Assembly (NCBI GenBank): GCA_021234155.1
Contig: JAJEKV010000030.1
Location: 6,445,890-6,509,889 of the forward strand
Direction of reading: 5' to 3'
Source of the DNA: Isoetes taiwanensis
Lineage: Eukaryota; Streptophyta; Lycopodiopsida; Isoetales; Isoetaceae
DNA length: 64,000 nt
Part shown: positions 34,451-47,236 of the stretch, one piece after another
Layout of the letters: each line of letters opens with the position of its first letter
Numbering within the stretch: the stretch's first letter is position 1
Made by a program: the position numbers and the translations under genes
Notes under the pieces: model-generated
Told to the model about the DNA's origin: nothing
Database searches by the model: none
The model's input: only the letters and a program-made list of their open reading frames with translations

Positions 34451-36879
34451 CTAGCATCTACGCCTGGACATTTGATTTAGTAATAACACACTAGTCTTAG
34501 AACAAATCGAGGCCGCCCACATTCACATTCAATGTAAGGTGGTTGGGGCCAAGACCCAACAATCACACAATAATGCAATGTTAGAGTGGCGTGGGTGTCA
34601 TACATCCTATGGGATGGTGCCAAGTGGCATGACGTAAACGAACAACTCTTGGTTGCAAAAGTTACCATCTTCCTGATTTGACCTAAGGAAAGAGGGAATT
34701 GTCCAGATCATTTCAAATTTAGTAGTCTAAATAAGCAAAACAGAGATCAACAAAGCCTTTGTTGAGATAACAAAGACCTAAGAATGATCTAACAAAACTA
34801 GGGAATTAAGGTGCTAGAGAGCACCATACACCACAATTTTCAACAAATATCACAACCTTGCCTAGCGTTTGCCCTTCGGGCAACCCCAAAAGTACAATTT
34901 TATGGTCTAGCAATAGGGTGCAAGCGGTACTTTTCATATTAAGTGTGGGGATTCTATGACGTTCTCTCATAATTAATTAAAACTTTGTTCAAATATTACT
35001 TAAGCTTTGTGTAAACATTACCTCAACAATTTCTTAGAGTATTGCAATGAAAATGCCATCTTGGTGTTGCACAATGCGAAGGCTTAACTTACTCGAAACC
35101 ACATTCCAATGACTATATGAAGCTATAGCGAAAGAAGAAAGAAAAATCTGACACAAAATGCAAATGCATAACTTACTCGAAATCATGTTCTAAATGCACA
35201 CAAATTATCGGTTCTTGCAATGAAAATGCCAGCTTGAACAACTCATGCTACTGAATGATAATTATCTCAGATAGACCTCGACAAATGCTGGTGAACCTTA
35301 AGTGCACTTTTAGTAAAACAAATATCTCAGCAATTCAATTGCTAGCATTCTAGTTTACATTTTCTTTTTAGGACATATTCCTTTTAAGAGTTCTCTTTCT
35401 CAACTGCAACCAAACAATAATGTTTTTCATGAATGGAACATGCTCGATCTTACTTATCTTCCCGTGCTATACCCCAACATACATTATCTCCATGTTACCT
35501 TTACTATAACCTATGGTGTGCAGTTTGCCACTAGTGTTACAGGAAAATTATATAAGTTCATCTCTTCAATGTGCTAAAGTGTTATATCCCAATACGGATT
35601 ATCTCCATGTTACCTTTACTATATCCTATGGCCTGCAGTTTGCCACTAGTGTTAAAACAGTTTGCCATTAGTGTTTGCCACTAGTGTTCATACAACCTCC
35701 TCTTAGCATGCTAGGATTATAGCTGGTTGACACACTCCCATCTTTTATCTAAGTTCAAAAATACAATACTTTTTTTAACCTAGACCTTATCATAAAACGA
35801 CCACCACACTACACAATCACAATAAGTGTGCTCTCTTTTTTCTGAATGTTCCTTTTACAACACCAAGGCTATTAAGACCTTGGGCAGACTCATAGATAGT
35901 AAAAGATACTTCTATCTTATCTTAAAGAATGACTATCTATAAAGGAGACACATTCACCAAAGGCAATTGGCATGGCCCGTCCTGTGGGCCAGGAGTGCTT
36001 CCTTAATGGCAAAACTAACGTTCTGTTATCTTACTAATTTTGTCAAATATCTACATTACATCGACCTCGCAATTCCTGAAATGGCAACTTGAAATGGAAC
36101 AATCAAGGAGCTCCATTAGCTTGTGTTTGTGCCTCATATCCGCTTTCATTATCTTTTTTAACATTGTGCAAAAGCAAACATGTTGAAGATTGGATACATG
36201 TACTGTGAAGGTAATTCTTCCCCATCAAATAACATATGGATGTTGCCATCAATCACTTTCAAACTTCTTCCAAACTAAGGAGAATTATGACCAAAACGTA
36301 ATTGAGCAAACTGCATAGGCAGAAAGTGGAATTCATGGTGCACATATGATGGATGGGTTGAACACCCGTTTTTTCATGTAAAATCCACTGTTCTATAAGA
36401 TATGAATCTTGTTCATTTGCCAATATGGCACATCATTATCTCAACTAGTCAGGTCAAACCACAAATGTGTAAAATTATAGATCCAGAAAATAGATTGGAA
36501 GTTGATAAAAAAGACAACTACAGTAAAATTGTGATTCTTTGTTTCCCAGACTTTGTGATTCTTTGTTTCACAGAAATGCCATGGAGCACTGATTTAAATA
36601 CTCAAGTCAAAAGAGGCTTCCAATCGCCATTGTACACGGTTTGCAAACAAATTTTAAAATAACAACGATATTTTTGACAGTAACAAATTACTATGGAAAA
36701 AACGAAAATTACCGGCGCACGAAAGCCACCATTTTCTCGCTGGCGTCGCAACAATATTATAACTGTGAGGTTGGCCTTACTAGCAATGCATATCCTATAC
36801 CAAAGGAGGAAGAGCTTTTTAGCTGAATTTCCAAGGGAAAATTTGATAGCCTAAGAATGTTGTTTATAAAGAATAGAAG
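34451..36879. other. No gene recognised
   Basis: AT-rich sequence. A tandem duplication of about 116 bp lies at 35,465-35,653 (ATTATCTCCATGTTACCTTT in both copies, followed by CAGTTTGCCACTAGTGTT). Confidence 0.4.
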
Positions 36880-37260
36880 TTGCGGACACTGAAATGGCAA
36901 GCATTAATATAGCCATTCTTCCTTTCAAGGATGCCAATCTTGTATTTTACGTCATAAGATGAACGACCGAAATCACCAAGCATGTGGTAGATATTTGACG
37001 ATGAACTAGACATGTCACTTGTTTGCACTCCGCTTTGGGCCTCATCAAGAACCATATATTGCCACGCCCCCGCCTTCAACAAAAAGAGGCAAGCACATTT
37101 TAACATTTACAACCCTAAACCAAAAATAAAGAGGCAAGCACCATGGAAGTGCCAGCCACACCAATCTTTGTTAATGCAACACCAAGTTGTCCTTCTTTGT
37201 GCCCATATCTGCAGTTAATTGTATTCCATGCTTCAATCCATTTTTTAATCCATTGGAACA
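36880..37260 (-). pseudogene. Two exon-like pieces of an unrecognised gene
   Basis: The minus strand reads NGMFQWIKKWIEAWNTINCR, YGHKEGQLGVALTKIGVAGT at about 37,260-37,145. It then reads WQYMVLDEAQSGVQTSDMSS, SSSNIYHMLGDFGRSSYDVK, YKIGILERK at about 37,070-36,915. The residue mix (W, G, acidic/basic alternation) looks protein-like rather than random. I do not know the family, and the exact splice sites are uncertain. It lies within E3 on the same strand as the dCMP deaminase fragment. Confidence 0.3.
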
Positions 37261-40200
37261 TGCCATTCAAGAAGTATGAGTTGTCTAGGGGCAAGCAAGG
37301 CCTCTTGCATACGTAAAGACTCTCAATTGATTTGCATAAAGGCAAGAATTAGATGAGACTAAATTAGGACAATGAACATGATGAAAAGAAAGAATTTGCT
37401 AGTGCACAATAGACTAGAAACACAACAAAATATACAAAAGCAAAGGCAACTTTGTGAAAGCGCTTAATCTACAAATTTTTTAGGCGGGGAAGATCAAAGG
37501 AGAAATGCACAGAGAAAATCATAGGCCTTTGCTGGCGCTTATAGAATAACACTATAAGTCTAATATACATATCAAATGCTATTAAAACAGAAGCTACATA
37601 TGACCCAAAGAGCTTAATAACAAAGAGCTTAATAACAGAGAAATGGAAAACTTGTAGCTTCAAACAACCGATGATTGCCATGAACGGGATCGCCTACAAA
37701 GCAAAGCAGTCTTAGCCTATGGCTATATGATCAGAAAAGCCCCTTACTACACTAGGCCGCCCCTTATAAAGATAAAAGCTAGAAATCTGTTATTGCCAAT
37801 CTGTTACTGCCAATATATATGGCAAGTACAATTGCTAAATAGCTACTATTATTGTCAATCTGTAACACAAGTACAATTGCTAAATGGCTACTGTTATTGC
37901 CAATCTGTATGGCAAGCACAATTGCACAAGCTCATCATGATGTTTTATTTTATCAAATGCAACTCGAGGTGTTAGCATCCAATAACGTCCATTCCCAGTC
38001 GTTTCTCGCTAGTCGTTCACTGGTCAGATATAGGTTCGTACATGCACATGTTGTAAACTACAAAAATTCTGTACGCAAAGTACAGGAGCTTGCCTTGCAA
38101 AGACAACTTGGTTCCATACACTATACTAATTGCGGCATATATGCTCGGTTTGAGTTCAATCTAAAATAATAGACTTTCATAACCATCATTTTTTCATTGC
38201 TTTCCCACGGATCTCGGTTTGATACCATGGCGGGAAGTGCGCTTAGCATTCGAAAGGTATTGGAAGTTTATTCAAATGAGGTCAAGGCCACATTGCCCTT
38301 TGAATTAAACAAAGGCATCACCGCAAATAAATTCTCAAATCCAATGCCTCATCACATGCCATGCGGTGCACATCACATGTGATGAGTCACTCTCACTGGT
38401 GATCCAAACAGATGATTCACTCTCTGTGTTGGCATGCAACTTGGTGACATTCCGCAGATTCTAGATGTGAACAATAGAAAGTAGTCATCTTTTGCAAATG
38501 TACATAGCAAGGCCAACCAATTAGTCCCACCAATGGGCGCTTATCTATGCTAAGAAGAACCTATATATTTTATAGCAAGAGTTTTTCAGAACTTGCAAAA
38601 CTTTTACATAAGAACTTGGAGCAAAATATGACTAGATAAATTTAGTGAATGAAATACATGAATACCGCTTTGAAGAACAATTAATCAAATGCAACCGACT
38701 TTCACTATATCGATTGATTCAAAAATTACCTTCTCGCAAAAATCCTTAACCTCTTTGATGCCTACAGTCCCATTTGTATCAGCATCAAATTATCTCAATG
38801 TGCATCATTTCTTTGTACTCCCGATTCTCTGAATACATTCTGAAACACTTTCCTGCAAAGTGCAGACAATCCACCAAAAGAGGCATCAAGGTGCAACAAA
38901 TATGCGACATAAAAAGCATTCCTATAGCAGTTTTGAAAGGGTAACCCTCGAGCAATATCATACCATATACAACTCTCTTTCTCTGTGTTGATCAAGCAGT
39001 CTGTTCTAATCAAATTTAGTCTTAGCCTTGTCTTTCAAATGGCTAACACATAGTACAACAAACTGAGCCATCCAGTACTGTGCTAGCAATTGTTGTACAC
39101 ATTATAAAAGACAATATATTAACAAGATAAATAGCTCATTTGCATTTCCAAATGGAGCAGACTAAGGATACCTCTATTGCCGAACCAGAGCGGCAGCCTT
39201 TGTTTGCCAAAGCAAAGCTTCATTCTTTAGTTGCAGAATGGATCAGATTGTCGGAATTGCGGCAATAGCATTGAACCTACAAACAACGTGTGATGCTCCA
39301 TTTCTGATCAAAAGCAATCAGATAGAGATATTTAACAGAGTTAGCTTACCAGGCACAGATCTTCAACAAAACTTTTGCTACTCTAGCCACTAATATTCGT
39401 GCTGAAATGATAGTCTATGGCTTTTCGGAAAATGTAGAGCATGAAAAAATGATTTCAAAGTGCAAGACCCACGAACTTGCCCTAAATCAAAATTCCCCTT
39501 CTTGTTTTAAGCTCAGCAGGTCTCGGACAGATACATCAAAAGTCCGCCTTTAGCATCAATTTATCTCATCTCATATTTGCCTCGTAGAGTAGGAAGCCGG
39601 TTCATGCAGATGCCAGTTTTGGCGCCACAAATTAGGCATATTTTGACCACAAAGTATCTGGAAATAGGATGAAACAGTTAGTAGCTCTTTTCCGGAGTTA
39701 TTATCTGAACCTCGAATCTTACAGAGCAAGCCACAACATTTTCCACTTTCATATTCCACAGAGGCTTCCACATACCTAAATGCTCCATCAAAGCGGCCGA
39801 TTAAGGCCGATCTTGCAATTGGTTCAGACTTTTTATTTAATTCCTTATTGTTGATAACTCACATCGCTTGTTTCAGTCCATTTTTTGCAGTGCATCCTTC
39901 AATACAATTCCTTAGTAAATCCAGATACACAACATTTTGAGTGCACATTTCCCTTTCACGTCCAATGCTATAAACTGAAGCTCTTTGATTGCAAACTAGC
40001 AGTGTTATCTAAGAGTTTTTCAAGGGTTTGTTGCCGAACTGTTAATTCTCTCTTGAGTTGCCATAAAATACATAAACAGTTTCCCAAAATAGGCAATGAT
40101 ATACTTCTGAAAGACACGTCATGGTTCTACCATACCTTCTACTAGTAATCTGCATTTGAAATTACAAAATTAAGGTAGAATGCCATTGCTACACGTTAGC

Positions 40201-40429
40201 CTTCTCACTTTTCAATATGCTATTTGGATTAACACAAGCTCTTTCTCAAAAAATAATGGATTCAGCCTTCTCAATTTGTTTGTAGACCTTGTGCCATTAT
40301 TGTCTTTAAAACCGGAGGAATTTGGAAAGCTTATTTCATAAAGACATCTTTGGGATACCCGATATGCAAAACGGGATCAATAAAGCAATAAATTATCAGG
40401 CGTAACACTAAAGCACGATAGAATATAGT
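37261..40429. other. No gene recognised; small tandem repeats
   Basis: 37,786-37,925 holds about three diverged copies of a ~55-bp unit (GTACAATTGCTAAATGGCTA, TTATTGCCAATCTGTATGGC). A minus-strand open stretch at 39,771-39,680 (VEASVEYESGKCCGLLCKIR) is not recognised. The rest is AT-rich. Confidence 0.35.
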
Positions 40430-41702
40430 ATACCTTCACTTTTGCCATCGATAGCAATTTCCGTGAAGCAAAGATATGAGAAATGGGAGGCCACTCTTGT
40501 CTTGATTTCCAAGATAGTATACAACTTCGCAATCCCAGCCTATTAGTTTAGAATTAGAGGTTAGAGTCAAAATTTCAAAATCAAGATGACTTTTCTGTAC
40601 AAATCATTAGCTCCAGGATTACCTGAATAATGATCTTTGCACATTCATTGCATGGGAACATGGTGACAAAAAGCTTCTCCAAAAACATATCCAACGCAGG
40701 ACACAAGCACCAGCTTCATAAAGGAGGATTTAGAAGTTAGACTAATAACAAAGATTGCCTTATTTTGACCACATGCGGATGCATGGTTTTTATTCAATAT
40801 TGCATTAACTTCGCGTGGCATACATACCGCAATTTAGGACCATTGTGTATTAGAGCCTCATACTAAACAAAGGCAAGCAAAAAGACTTAACGGGTATTTT
40901 GTCTTCAGCGGGTCACCATCTACAGATTTCTGCACAAGCAAAGCAACCTTAATCATATAACTCCCCTTCAGACAAAAAAAAAGAAATAATAGTATAACCT
41001 TTGCCCATGGAAGCTCATCATCTGAACAACCTCGTGGGAACCCGTTATACTCAATTCCTGCAATTGGACCATGCAATTGGACCATGACGTTTATGAAAAA
41101 TGACAATATGAACACATATAGCATGCACACATGCGTGTAAGATGTAGAGAGAGCATACCAAGGATAACATTGTCTTGGCTGACCAAGCAAGCACCAACCT
41201 GCAAAATTTAACCTCATAGATACACAGTGATCCGTGAAGGTAAAGAGCAGAAATACACTTAGCATGGCCTGGGACCCAAACTTGCTAGCTAATATACACA
41301 TGGAGACTATTCAAACAAATGTCGATGATCTAACAGTTTTTCTTTCCACAGAACCTTCCTCCAAATGGAAATTTATCACTGATATTGGCTCCTTTCATAG
41401 AAAATGATTTCACCAATACGTATACTTTAGGATCTCAAGGAATAAAGTTACCTGACGATTAGGATCTTTTGAACGCTGTGCTGAGAGAAAAGCAACTGCC
41501 ATGAAGTAGTCCTCCCAAGATAGGTATCTGCACAAATTAATCTAATAAAATACACGAACCTACAGAACATTTTGGTTTTAAGGTAAGAATCTCTGAATAC
41601 CACAAACTCGGTAAGCTCGTTAAAACTGACGGGTTGATTATCAGAAATGCGAATATCTTACCCTTGACGTTTGCACGGGTTGTAATGGTCCAAATTGAGC
41701 TC
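40430..41702 (-). pseudogene. dCMP deaminase, internal exons, frameshifted
   Basis: Cytosolic zinc enzyme converting dCMP to dUMP for dTTP supply. Minus-strand exons, in order: 41,702-41,662 (ELNLDHYNPCKRQ), 41,527-41,452 ([25 protein letters not shown]), 41,198-41,159 (VGACLVSQDNVIL), 41,057-40,999 (IEYNGFPRGCSDDELPWAK), 40,929-40,892 (KSVDGDPLKTKY), about 40,827-40,765 (YVCHA, EVNAILNKNHASACGQ), 40,676-40,623 (KLFVTMFPCNECAKIIIQ), and from 40,539 a degraded end (AGI..EVVYY). All phases agree through the fifth exon. Damage: one base missing in the catalytic HAE codons (GCGAAG for GCGGAAG, about 40,812); no AG acceptor before that exon; no GT donor after it; a second GCGAAG-type loss at about 40,527; no clear C-terminus or start exon. 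The PCxxC zinc ligands are intact. Identification is very sure; inactivity is likely unless the indels are assembly errors. Confidence 0.9.
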
Positions 41703-42659
41703 CTGGGTCGGAAATTAATCGCCACCCGTGATTATTTCCTTCAAGATTTCAATACTGCACCAGGCATCAATCATGAGTCTCCAGATTTAGGCTTTGCCTG
41801 AGTGAAAACTTGTCCGCCCCTGGCTTATTTCTACTTCTATCACCCTTAAGAGGTGCAAGAGAACAAATGAGAAAAGAAGAAAGAAGAAAATGAAATGAAA
41901 AGAGTGGAAGGACACTTTTACCCTAGAAAGACACAACACGATCAAAAATCTCCTCAGAACCATCCTCGGGCCGAGAAGCATATGGGAAGTGAGGAATGTG
42001 CGAAGAAAGCAAAGAGGCACCAATGGCAACTACGGCCTCCAAGGATGGCAGCTCCGACTACCGTAACCACATCTCGACCAGAGAGCATGAAACCGAGAAG
42101 ATGAAGGTGGGTTCGATTGGTCCGGGCGTTGGAAACAAAGCGCCATGGAGTGCTCAACATCTGTCCAACATTTGTAATGTGTTTTCACAATCACGCAAAA
42201 ACCTTGTTTGGGCAATGAAAACAAACCCCATTGGTTTTTCTCCTAGAGCCACCCTTAACTCATCGTTTTTTGACATATCTGAGAAAACCAAAATGTACCC
42301 TAAAATGTGAGCTACTACGTTAAATTTCTGGGCATTCGTTGTGTGAGAGCTTCTGCATAATCAGCAATAGCATGATGAAGATATATTGTAGTTGTGTCTT
42401 TCGCAAAAATTTGAGTCCGCTTGATCACCGCTTCAACTACTTTTGAACGAAACCGAGAGGGGCACTAGAATGGATCCGAGGTCGAGACATAGGAAAAGCG
42501 CAGGCGGAAGTAGAGAAAGATAAGTGCGTAAACGACCGGCGCACGGATATCACGATGTCCGGCAATCGGCCATAGATGGAGGAGTTCTTCGGGCAAGGGC
42601 CTGAGGAAATGGGAAAGAGGGCAAACTCCGACGTCACAGATCAGAAGCCCCAAATAAAG
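41703..42659. other. No gene recognised
   Basis: The missing first exon of the dCMP deaminase gene would lie here on the minus strand but was not identified. A GC-richer stretch at 42,450-42,640 has no open frame of note. Confidence 0.35.
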
Positions 42660-43013
42660 GGGTCAATTTGGGGGCTTAACATGGGCCGTCCAGATTTGAG
42701 ATGGACGGCCGAGATTTAAATGTCTACACACTCTGCATCAAGGGGCTTATTTGGGGCTTTTGTTGTGGGCCGTTCATCTAAGAGATGGACGGCCGAGATC
42801 AATCTGTACCAATATTTTGGTACACCAACAAGAGGGTGCTTGGGGAGTTAGGAGGTGGCACCGTCTGGACCGTCCATCTCAAAAGTGGACGGCCGAGATC
42901 AATCTCTACCAACATTTTGTGGCATCAATCTCTACACCATTTGTGGCACTGCCAACATTTGTGACACTCAATATAATTGTATATATATAAGGATATATAC
43001 ATACATATACAAG
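42660..43013 (+). repeat. E3 tail: three GGCCGTCC hairpins and TA-rich end
   Basis: Hairpins of the form GGGCCGTCCA..TGGACGGCCGAGAT occur at about 42,683, 42,767 and 42,868, then TTTGTGACACTCAATATAA and a TA-rich run ending TACAAG. From about 42,748 it matches the E2 tail at 33,265-33,525 nearly base for base. Confidence 0.85.
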
Positions 43014-43059
43014 TGATTGTACTATGAGGGAGCGTACAAATTTCGAGCCATCCAGTGAA

Positions 43060-43900
43060 GATTCTATAAAGATTCTCTTAGATTCTTCAAGGCTTAGAAA
43101 AAGATTCCCTAGATTCTCGAAGATTTCACGAAGATTCCCTTAGATTCCTCTACATTCTCTTGAGATTCTCATAGATTCTTTAAGATTCTCTTGAGTTATC
43201 CCTAGATTCTCAAAGATTAACCCAAATTTCCTCTAGATTCTCCAAGATTCTATGCAGATTCTCCTAAATTCCCATAGATTCTATGAAGATTCCCCTGCAA
43301 AACACATCCAATGTGAAAGATTCCCCAAAATTCCACAAAGATTCTTCTAGATTCTTAATATTCTACAAAGATTCCTCTAGATTCTCTAAGATTATATATA
43401 GTTTATGTAGATTCCCCTAGACTCCTTTAGATATTATGTATATTCCCCTAGATTTCATTAGATCTAAGTACATACCCCTAGATTCTCCAAGATTCCATTA
43501 AAGATCACGTAGATTCTCAAAGACTTTACGAAGATGCGCCTAGATTCTGCTAGATTTCCTAAGATTCTCTTAAGATCCCCATAGATTCTCTAATTCTGTT
43601 GAGATTCCTCTAGATTCCCGAAGTTTCTATGTAGATTCTCCCAGATCCCCTTAGATTCTACGAAGATTTCCCTAGATTCTTCGAGATTTTATCAAGATTC
43701 CCCTAGATTCTCAAAGGTTTTATAAAGATTTGCTTAGATTCTTAAAGATTCTCTTGTGATTCCCATAGATTCCTCAAGATTCTATTGATATTCCTTTACA
43801 TTCTTTAAGATCCTATGAAGATTCCTCTAGATTCTCTTAAATTCTCATAGATTCCATAAAATTCCAAGATTCCAGGAAGATTCTCAGTATTCGATCATAT
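43060..43900 (+). repeat. AGATTC minisatellite array of E4
   Basis: Degenerate AGATTCCCCTAGATTCT-type units in the same orientation as the E1 array and the reverse of the array at 10.7 kb. Confidence 0.95.
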
Positions 43901-44004
43901 TCACTTCAACTATGACGAAATGATATCAAAGCACTACTCATTGGAAAGCCCTCGACGAGAGGAATCCAATGGCATAGGCCTCACCCACAACGAAAAAGGT
44001 GCTC

Positions 44005-47000
44005 ACATCCCCCATAAAATCCTCCATTGAGGAACCGGGGTACTCGAGAGCAATGGGTTATTTTTTTTGCAATGGGGAATTCTTGAACAAAAGGGGGGAT
44101 TATTGAACAAAAAGGGTATATTCTAATGGAGGAATTAGTAGAAACAGGGGAGTGCAAATGCACATCGGGGTATTTTAAAAAAGGGGGATAAGGTCAAAAG
44201 GGTATTGCAAATGGATTGGGGTATTTTGAAGAAAAGGGGACTGTTTCAAAAAGGGAATTTGCGAATGGATTGGAGTATTTTCAAGAAAGGGGGATTGGTT
44301 CAAAAGGGAATTTGCGAATAGATTGGGGAATTTTTAAATAAAAGGGGATTGAGTTAAAGGAAAATTACGAAAAAAAGACAGAGGATTGCAATACTAGAGT
44401 ATTTTCAAACAAAGGGATAATGTCAAGAAAAAGGGTATTTTCAATGAAAAGTAAATTTATGGTTGTATACTAGCTAAATATTCGGGCTCAAGTCGGTTTG
44501 CATTTTCGAATGTCCCGCGGAGAGGCTATTTCAGCCTAATTACTGAGACCAGACATTATCTCGATAATGGCCTCCTCTCTTGGCCTCTATAAAATTGCAA
44601 TGATTCAAGAAATTTACTCGCTGCCCAAAGAACCTAAAATAGCCTCTGCCGGAAGGATTCGTTAGAGAATGTGCAGGCGGGCAATTTTCGCTTCTCGGAC
44701 CTTGGCTCGCCCTAACGGGCTCGCCAGGCCCTTACCAGTGCTTAAATTGCCCTACCGCACATTACCTATATCAAAATACTATCTACTTTCAAATTGTCAT
44801 ATGTAAATGGTCGGATCACCAAAGGTCCTTACAGCTTAAATTGCCACGGCACATTACCTATATCAAAATACTATCTACTTTCAAATTGTCATATGTAAAT
44901 GGTCGGATCATCTTAGAAGCCAGATTCTTACGTTCAAGAGTAGATTATGCATTGAGCTGTGATTTGCTAAGAGCCGGGCACGATGGCAACCCTCACCATC
45001 ACGTAAAAAGGCAAGCCCTTTTACTCGCACCATCATCTGCCATCGCCGAAAGCACAAGGCAAAACAGGGCCCCTCTCCGGCGATGGTTGCATGTGAACCC
45101 AGCCTAAGGTGGGTCAGAAATTTTTGTAGCTAAATCCAAAATAAAACAAAGAATGTGTTAGATTTGACATAGGACTATTTAGACTAGGCAAAAATTATGA
45201 AACAACAGCATAAGTGTGTGCATAAAAGTTGGGTAAAAACGTTTGTTTGAATTCTACGAAGAAATTCAAAGGAAAATCCTTGGCGTTCAGATATGGCGGT
45301 CGGTAGGGCGGCTATCATTTCTGCTCATTTCTGCTCGTTTACGCTCATTTACGCTTCGTTTACGCTCATTTTCGCTTTCGTGGATATGGCGGTCGGTAGG
45401 GCGGCTATCATGGCCTTTGCCATATAGCCAGAAGCTGTTGGATCTATATTCAAGGTATCGCTTGCATTCTTGCTCTATTTTTCTTGAATAACCCCTCTTC
45501 TTTGATCATTCAATGCGAGAGTAGGCTATGGCTGTAACCGCAAAGGCTCAAGATGTGCAGCTATGGTTTAGTATCTTGTTTTCAGACTTGGGAATGGAGC
45601 ATCGGCATTTCTCCATTTTCTCCATTTTCCTCATTTGCGCCATATCCAAATCCCTATTTCGATCATTGAGACCGATTTGGCTTTTGGCCTATTCATCAAC
45701 TCTTGGCAGCTCGGCTTCATATCTATTGCGCCGTCTAAGGCTTTGGCCGTTCGAGCCAAGCTTCTTGTTCCGGTATTTTGTCTGTAACTTCATTGCTCCC
45801 TTTATCCTCTGTTATTTCCCTTTCATGCCACCCGCCCACGTTTGATCATTTCTCTGTTTTCCGCCCGGCTTTGGGTTCTGCGATCCATCAAGTTTGGGTT
45901 CTTACTCACATATCCGGGTGAGATTCCACTCTTTTCGTTGATTATCCCCCCTTTTTCTTTGTATTTCGCCTCGATGCATGGCTTATTCAAGGTTCCGACA
46001 TTCTTGATCTGCAGGGTTTCCCCATAGATCGGCTAGATGAGCAGGTATTATCCTTCGCCCATAACCATGCCTTTCTAGGAGTCTTTCCTGAATGTTCATC
46101 TCTGCTGAGGACACAGGTATTTAATAGCACCTTTGGTCGATTAAATTTTTCCTTATGTTTCTACATGCATATCCTGTCATTTCGAGCAATGACAATGCAA
46201 ACTTTTGATATATCATTGATTTACAGGCTCATAACCAGTGCTGTATATTCATTTGCAACCATGTTAGTCAGATCCGGAACATCTGGACATCATGATTCTC
46301 ACAAGAATCTCATGGAGGAGCTGCACATATGTGTTTTCTTGCTGCTTCAAAGGTAAACATTAATTTTATTTGTAAGTGACAATATCTGCAAGGACATGCC
46401 TTCAGTGATTAGCATCAAAGTCGATGAAGTTTATATGTAATATATTAGAATGTCTTATACTACTTATTGTTTCCGTTTTCCATTTCTGATTTTCATTATT
46501 GATAATAATAATGAGGAAGAAACTATTTGCACCATTCCATTGAAAATGTATCTGAGCTATTATGGTCTTGCAGGTAAGAGCTAGAGTTTCCCTTTTTCTG
46601 TCTGCGTTTGTGTTTCTAGCGCAACAATAGAGGCTGGAAATTTTTGTGCCAAAATGGAGGGACATCTCCAACATCTCTTCATGGATTGGCATCAAAGTTC
46701 GAGATGTTCCGAAATGTGGTCACGTTTTGGCCACCATGCTCATTGAAAGTGTGTAGATTTACAAAGGTGTATTGAAATTTCATTTGCAAAGGTGTAATTT
46801 GATCAGTTTATTATTATCGTTGTTTTGAAATAATAAAAAGATTTGTCAATTTGTTACTGATTAGCTCTGCTCAAGTTGTTACTTATCAACTTATTTTTGA
46901 AATATATTAATTTACAAATGATAACAGGGTATTTTCTTATGAATGATGTCATACGGTGATAACAGGGTATGTAACAGGGTATGTTATTAATGGGGTATTA

Positions 47001-47236
47001 TTTGAAACAGGGAATTATTTGGAATGGGGTACTATTTAAAACAGGGAATTATTTGGAATGGGGTATTATTTAAAACAGGGAATTATTTGGAATGGGGTAT
47101 TATTTGAAACGGGGTATTATTTTGCAAATGATAATAGGGTATGATTTGAAATAAGGTATTACCTGAATAGGGTATTATCTTACGGATTATAACAGGGTAT
47201 GAATTTACATTTTTTGATTGGGGATTGGCGACACCA
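44005..47236. other. Left part of the CACTA-like element, no transposase recognised
   Basis: Subterminal repeats of GGGGTATTTTNAANAAAGGG and AACAAAAGGGG type fill 44,080-44,460. A tandem pair of about 94 bp lies at 44,740-44,909 (ATCAAAATACTATCTACTTT in both). GATATGGCGGTCGGTAGGGC occurs near 45,290 and again at about 45,383. AACAGGGTATTATTTGAAA-type repeats fill 46,920-47,210. The rest (45.4-46.9 kb) has short open frames but nothing recognisable. Confidence 0.5.

Larger units (their letters stand above)
33526..43013 (+). mobile_element. E3: candidate large gene-fragment-bearing unit
   Basis: The unit starts TTTTTGTACTTTAAATGGG directly after the E2 end, runs 9.5 kb and ends TACAAG at 43,013 with a tail near-identical to that of E2. 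The head (GGGTCTATGAACTATGGTTT, ACAAAATCCAAGATTAAG) resembles the head of E2. Inside are a many-exon dCMP deaminase fragment and two unrecognised exon-like pieces, both minus. No Rep/helicase, transposase or reverse transcriptase is seen. This is read as a non-autonomous, gene-capturing unit by analogy with Helitron-like elements. Lack of an established target duplication fits that but does not prove it. Confidence 0.4.

Noticed and set aside
17898-43013. E1-E4 as LTR retrotransposons (TG...CA ends)
   Set aside because: TGTACT..TATATACA could mimic TG..CA, but there are no paired long terminal repeats per unit, no primer-binding site, and no gag/pol. The spacer between units is a constant AGTNNT, not a target duplication.
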